DNA of 64,000 bases from an uncultured Pseudomonadales bacterium (GTDB lineage: Bacteria > Pseudomonadota > Gammaproteobacteria > Pseudomonadales > Pseudohongiellaceae): contig CALKNV010000018.1 in assembly GCA_938091935.1 (NCBI GenBank), forward strand, positions 1-64,000. The letters are read 5' to 3'. Every line of letters starts with the position of its first letter. The stretch's first letter is position 1. This document shows, piece by piece, positions 60,498 to 64,000 of this stretch. Position numbers and translations under genes: made by a program. The notes below the pieces were generated by a model. The model ran no database searches. It worked only from the letters and a program-made list of their open reading frames with translations, and was not told the DNA's origin.

Positions 60498-61997
60498 ATG
60501 TTTGAAGCTGCAGAAATTGGCAGAACCCTCGCCAAAGAAGAGTTCAAAAAGCTTGAGCCCAAAATTCATCATCAGGTGTTGCAACTACAGCAGCGCCTGA
60601 GGAAGTCTGATAAATCCCTCGTAATCATCATATCCGGGGTTGAGGGTGCCGGGAAAGGTGAGGTCGTCGATCGCTTAAACCGTTGGCTGGATATCAGGGA
60701 TGTGCAGACTCACGCTTACTGGGAGGAGACTGATGAAGAAAGTCAGCGTCCCAAATTTTGGCGGTTTTGGCGCGATATACCCATGCGGGGGACCGTAGCA
60801 GTAATGTTTGGCTCCTGGTATACCAAGCCCCTTATTGATGCAGCATTCGACAGGCTGAATGAGGCAGAATTTGACCAGGCGCTTACCCGCAATCGAGAAC
60901 TGGAGCGCACTCTGACCGATGGCGGCGCGATAATTTTGAAACTCTGGTTTCACCTTCCAAAGGATGAACAGAAGAATCGCCTTGAGAGTGAGGCGAAGGT
61001 GAGCAAGTTCAAGAAATCCCCTTTGCTTGAAGAGTTTTCTAAGAAGTACGACACCTTCGTGAAGGTCTCGGAACATGCCCTGCAGTTCACCGACACGGGC
61101 GACACGCCATGGCATATTATCGAAGCTACAGACCCGCGCTATCGTGATGCCGCCGTGGGTCGGGCGCTGGTAAAGTGTCTTGAACGAAGTTTGGGTTCTG
61201 AACCTGATCAAGTTGACCCGGCGCCAGCGGAACCCAGTTCGATCGAGTTAGTGCAGCTCAATGATGCCGAGCTAACTATATTGGATGCTGTTGATCTAAG
61301 CCTTACCCTGACAGAGAAGGAATACACTCAGCGTCTGCTCAGTCTGCAGGCCGAATTACATGACTTGAGTTGGCAGTTACACAAAGCCAAGCGCAATGCG
61401 GTGCTTTTGTTTGAGGGTTGGGATGCCGGAGGCAAAGGCAGTGCTATTCGGCGCCTCACCCAGGCGATAGATGCACGTCTCTATCGCGTGATACCAGTAG
61501 CAGCCCCCACTGATGAGGAAAAAGGGCGCCACTATTTGTGGCGATTTTGGCGTCACGTCCCCCGCGCCGGCTATATCACTATCTATGACAGGTCCTGGTA
61601 TGGGCGAGTATTGGTGGAAAGAGTTGAGGGGTTTGCCCGTCGAGAGGAGTGGCTGCGTTCCTATCAAGAGATCAATGAGTTCGAAGACCAGTTAGTCGAC
61701 CATGGGGTGGTACTCTGCAAATTCTGGCTGCACATCAGCGAAGATGAGCAACTGCGCAGATTCAAGGAGCGCGAGATTGAGCCGCGAAAGCAGCACAAAA
61801 TTACTGACGAGGACTGGCGGAATCGAGAGAAATGGGACGATTACAAGCTGGCGGTGAATGATATGGTAGCCCATACCAGTCTGGATCAAACGCCATGGAC
61901 ACTGGTCTCGGGTAACGACAAGCTGAATGCCAGGATTCAGATACTGGAGACTGTCTGTGGCGCACTCCGCAATGCGCTCGGACTGCCGCCATTGTAG
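60498..61997 (+). CDS. pap: Polyphosphate:AMP phosphotransferase (two-domain PPK2)
   Basis: A 499-residue protein made of two PPK2 domains. The N-terminal copy carries a Walker A of the form SGVEGAGKGEVV and the later FWRFWRDIPMRG; the C-terminal copy has GWDAGGKGSAIRR, HYLWRFWRHVPRAGYITIYD and DRSWYGRVLVERV. Length and layout match class II PPK2 (Pap), which phosphorylates AMP to ADP with polyphosphate. In two-domain Pap proteins the C-terminal domain is catalytic and the N-terminal one is degenerate, as seems the case here (VEGAGKG). Single gene with no partner. Confidence 0.92.
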   Translation: MFEAAEIGRTLAKEEFKKLEPKIHHQVLQLQQRLRKSDKSLVIIISGVEGAGKGEVVDRLNRWLDIRDVQTHAYWEETDEESQRPKFWRFWRDIPMRGTVAVMFGSWYTKPLIDAAFDRLNEAEFDQALTRNRELERTLTDGGAIILKLWFHLPKDEQKNRLESEAKVSKFKKSPLLEEFSKKYDTFVKVSEHALQFTDTGDTPWHIIEATDPRYRDAAVGRALVKCLERSLGSEPDQVDPAPAEPSSIELVQLNDAELTILDAVDLSLTLTEKEYTQRLLSLQAELHDLSWQLHKAKRNAVLLFEGWDAGGKGSAIRRLTQAIDARLYRVIPVAAPTDEEKGRHYLWRFWRHVPRAGYITIYDRSWYGRVLVERVEGFARREEWLRSYQEINEFEDQLVDHGVVLCKFWLHISEDEQLRRFKEREIEPRKQHKITDEDWRNREKWDDYKLAVNDMVAHTSLDQTPWTLVSGNDKLNARIQILETVCGALRNALGLPPL

Positions 61998-62056
61998 GAG
62001 TCTGACCCCGGCTCAGGGCCTGAGCAAAGCCAGCCCTGAATAGTTGGCAAGTATCC

Positions 62057-63124
62057 TCAGGGTTCGCTTTGAATTGTCAGCGTGTAGTCCCCCGTCTCCT
62101 GTCCAACAAAGCTGGATACGCTCGCCTGGTAGCTGCCAGTCTCCTCCAGAGTGAGAGTCAGCATGGAGCGACCGCTGTCACCGTTATAGTCATCGTTTAT
62201 GAACTCTTGACCTGAGGGTGTGCGGACAGTCAGAACGGTGTCGAAACTGCCAGACCGTAATTCCAATATGGCCAGGTCTCCAGCGCTGCCTGAAAAGCTG
62301 AAGATGTCGACATAGGAACCATCGGCTTGGGTCATATCTGATCTTATAAGCTCGCCGCGTTCGATGCGGCCCATGCTGCTTCCCTGCATGTCCACTACCA
62401 ACCGTATAGCACCCTCGCTAAATAATTCGCGACAGTCATCGGCATCATGCAATCGGTCTTCTTCCAGCAAAGTGGAAGCCATGCCTCTACCTGCGAATCG
62501 GGGGTCATCACACTCGCCATCACCGGCCCAATCGCTGCTGTTGTCGCCAAAGTCGATAGCCTCGCTAGCTATCCAGTTGCCGGGCTGAGTGCCACCAAAC
62601 AAGTTAAGTGATGACCAGTCCTGTGCATCCTCTTCGGTAATGATAAGCCTGGCTGGCTCGCCGGCATCACTGCTGCTATAGCTGCCAACCCAAATATGAT
62701 AGTTTCCAGAAACTGGCGTATTGAAACTGATACCTGCATTAGTGCCAGGTAGCACATCAGCGTCATCGTTACACTGCCAATTGCCTCGAGGATCATTGAT
62801 TATCAAGGTGGTGTCGATGTCGCTGTCCACAAAAAAACCCAGCTCACTGTTGCCAGCTTCATACTTGATCACATAGTCAGCCTGGTCATTAGAAATATAG
62901 CCAAGACACTCATTGTTCAGTAGGGCGACTGAATCCGGACCACCAGCCTCCAACATCACCACCAGAGGATCTTCGATAAAGCCAGACGTCAGCGCGCTGC
63001 TGCCATAGAGCGGTTCCGTATCAAGGTTTTGTGAGAATGCTGGTGCACTGCCAAGCAGTGAGAGGGTCAGCAGTATTGTGACGAATGATGATCTGCGTGG
63101 TATTCGGGAGTTGGGCAACGTCAT
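62057..63124 (-). CDS. Exported protein with PPC-type beta domains
   Basis: A 355-residue exported protein with signal peptide (RSSFVTILLTLSLLGSAPAF ending before QNLDTEPL). The N-terminal part has PPC-like beta-sandwich features (DVLPGTNAGISFNTPVSGNY, HIWVGSYSSSD), the centre an acidic segment (EAIDFGDNSSDWAGDGECDD, FSEGAIRLVVDMQGS), and the C-terminal domain a second PPC fold ending ETGSYQASVSSFVGQETGDY. PPC domains are typical carbohydrate- or peptidase-associated beta folds; no catalytic site is evident. Divergent from the trypsin-like gene, so a link to proteolysis is possible but not shown. Confidence 0.72.
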   Translation of the reverse strand: MTLPNSRIPRRSSFVTILLTLSLLGSAPAFSQNLDTEPLYGSSALTSGFIEDPLVVMLEAGGPDSVALLNNECLGYISNDQADYVIKYEAGNSELGFFVDSDIDTTLIINDPRGNWQCNDDADVLPGTNAGISFNTPVSGNYHIWVGSYSSSDAGEPARLIITEEDAQDWSSLNLFGGTQPGNWIASEAIDFGDNSSDWAGDGECDDPRFAGRGMASTLLEEDRLHDADDCRELFSEGAIRLVVDMQGSSMGRIERGELIRSDMTQADGSYVDIFSFSGSAGDLAILELRSGSFDTVLTVRTPSGQEFINDDYNGDSGRSMLTLTLEETGSYQASVSSFVGQETGDYTLTIQSEP

Positions 63125-63509
63125 AAAGCGTGTCTCAGTCAGTCAGAGAATTTTGGAATCAGTATAGCAAGTCAGACATAAACTCACTATCCAGCTTGGC
63201 TAGTATGGGTAAACTGGGCTTCAGTTCTCTTTTTTCAACCCGGCAGACGCTAGTATTTTCCTGTAAATTCACAGCGCAATTGTATTATCGGAATGAATAT
63301 TGTCGAGTCGTTAACGATTCGACGCTTAATGCGGGCAGATACATGGACTTAGAGGTCAATGGATTCTAATCTTGGCCAATCAGGTAGCTGTAAATCAAGC
63401 TATGCGGGTGTCACTAAACTTGCAGGGCTTTAGATTAGGGCTATAGACCAGGACCAGGGATTCCTGGAGCGAACTATAACTAAACTCAATAGAGTAACAA
63501 GAAAAAATA
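63125..63509. other. Divergent intergenic region with a palindrome
   Basis: Between two divergent exported-protein genes. A 22-bp near-perfect palindrome lies at 63302-63323: GTCGA, G, TCGTTAACGA, T, TCGAC (one non-complementary pair), likely a regulator-binding site. No gene is seen. Confidence 0.4.
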
Positions 63510-64000
63510 ATGAGACTTAAAAATATCATGAATGGGGCGCTTGCCGGGATGATGTTGACGAGCCTGACCATTGCGCATGCCAAAGAGATTGGGCAAGGCG
63601 CAGGCGTCACTCAGGACGCGTCAGCCATTATTAACGGCACTGCTGCTTCAACCAGCACCTATTCCTGGATGGGATTCCTCGCGAATGAAGATGGCCAGTT
63701 TTGTGGTGCGAGTCTTATTTCTCCTACCTGGGTTCTCACTGCTGCGCATTGTTTTCTCAATGTGCCGGGAGACGCGATTGATATTGCAACCGGGGCCCAG
63801 GCAAATGTGGTTTTGGGCTCAGATACTGCTAGTCCGCTGGCGACGGGCGCGATCAATGCGGCAATAGGCCAGATTCAGATTCATCCGAGTTACAATCCTG
63901 ATGAAGCGACGAGTCCTAATAAAGATGATTTCGATATCGCGCTAGTGGAATTGACCGAGGCGGTATCCTTGCAACCGGTTCAGCTACTGAGCGGTGATTC
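63510..64000 (+). CDS. Exported trypsin-like serine protease (partial, runs off the end)
   Basis: The first 163 codons of an S1-family protease. The signal peptide is MRLKNIMNGALAGMMLTSLT (then IAHAK), followed by a pro-region and SAIINGTAASTSTYSWMGFL (activation-site-like IINGT), the catalytic His in LISPTWVLTAAHCF, and the catalytic Asp in KDDFDIALVELTEAV. The Ser motif (GDSGG) is beyond the window. The start ATG is at 63510-63512; the upstream region has only weak ribosome-site potential. No stop codon is reached. S1 proteases in marine bacteria are usually secreted degraders of peptides. Confidence 0.9.
   Translation, partial: MRLKNIMNGALAGMMLTSLTIAHAKEIGQGAGVTQDASAIINGTAASTSTYSWMGFLANEDGQFCGASLISPTWVLTAAHCFLNVPGDAIDIATGAQANVVLGSDTASPLATGAINAAIGQIQIHPSYNPDEATSPNKDDFDIALVELTEAVSLQPVQLLSGD

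Noticed and set aside
62013-62039. TCAGGGC/GCCCTGA repeat between convergent genes
   Set aside because: Seven pairs without a T-run on either side; not distinguishable from chance.
1-64000. CRISPR arrays, insertion sequences, phage genes, rRNA or tRNA
   Set aside because: No regularly spaced repeats, transposases, terminal inverted repeats, phage proteins or RNA gene signatures were found on reading both strands.

Overview
The window looks like a chromosomal segment of a marine-type gammaproteobacterium, possibly related to the Pseudohongiella/OM182/Cellvibrionales groups. That placement is an inference from gene content: many exported hydrolases, TonB-dependent uptake, PQQ and c-type cytochrome oxidations, DUF1592/DUF1552 pairs and Tat-exported enzymes. 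I saw no rRNA, tRNA, CRISPR array, insertion sequence or prophage. Gene order is mosaic, with short operons on both strands separated by decayed genes.

Left part (1-8.6 kb): the 3' end of an Fpg/Nei DNA glycosylase; a multicopper oxidase interrupted by a stop codon just before its last copper motif; an mtfA-like peptidase whose start codon sits inside a strong hairpin; a 41-residue Met/His-rich peptide; an S9 peptidase; an exported acetamidase-like protein; and a DUF429 protein. At 8.97-9.73 kb lies the most intriguing non-coding element: an A/T-rich upstream tract, a near-consensus sigma-70 promoter, about 700 nt without a convincing ORF but with RNA-like hairpins, and an intrinsic terminator.

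Metabolic core (9.9-18.5 kb): acyl-CoA ligase, Tat-type class V aminotransferase, pyruvate kinase, O-acetylhomoserine sulfhydrylase-like enzyme, an exported tandem SnoaL-like protein and a DUF2855 protein.

Redox region (19.9-29.1 kb): a fusion of a c-type heme domain to a PHM/DBH-like dicopper monooxygenase with all expected copper ligands, a translationally coupled exported partner, and a Met-rich OprC/NosA-like TonB receptor whose signal peptide is broken by a one-base frameshift. On the other strand is an operon of an exported beta-propeller, a diheme lipoprotein and a monoheme lipoprotein, followed by an exported FAH-family protein.

29.6-37.8 kb: a decayed exported gene, a SRPBCC protein, a sterol desaturase-family hydroxylase, a nucleoside hydrolase-ribokinase pair for nucleoside salvage, a cyclophilin fragment, an exported amidohydrolase and an exported HD-domain protein. 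38.3-42.5 kb: a PQQ dehydrogenase followed by two YceI proteins, then a NosR/RnfG-like FMN-binding protein. 42.6-47 kb: exported esterase, S10 carboxypeptidase and a creatininase-family variant.

47.3-54.2 kb is a tight five-gene operon: triheme cytochrome c, DUF1592-type heme lipoprotein, Tat-exported DUF1552 protein, a three-repeat exported protein and an unknown exported protein. It looks like one undescribed periplasmic redox system. The right end carries YaiI, nitronate monooxygenase, a methyltransferase, an SDR remnant, a DedA protein, a DNA/RNA endonuclease-like protein with altered catalytic residues, a YcgR-like PilZ protein, a two-domain polyphosphate:AMP phosphotransferase, a PPC-domain protein and the start of a trypsin-like protease.

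Several genes are disrupted (multicopper oxidase, Omp85-like barrel, TonB receptor leader, the exported gene at 30 kb, cyclophilin, SDR). Ongoing gene decay is the simplest reading, but the single-base cases could also be sequencing errors.
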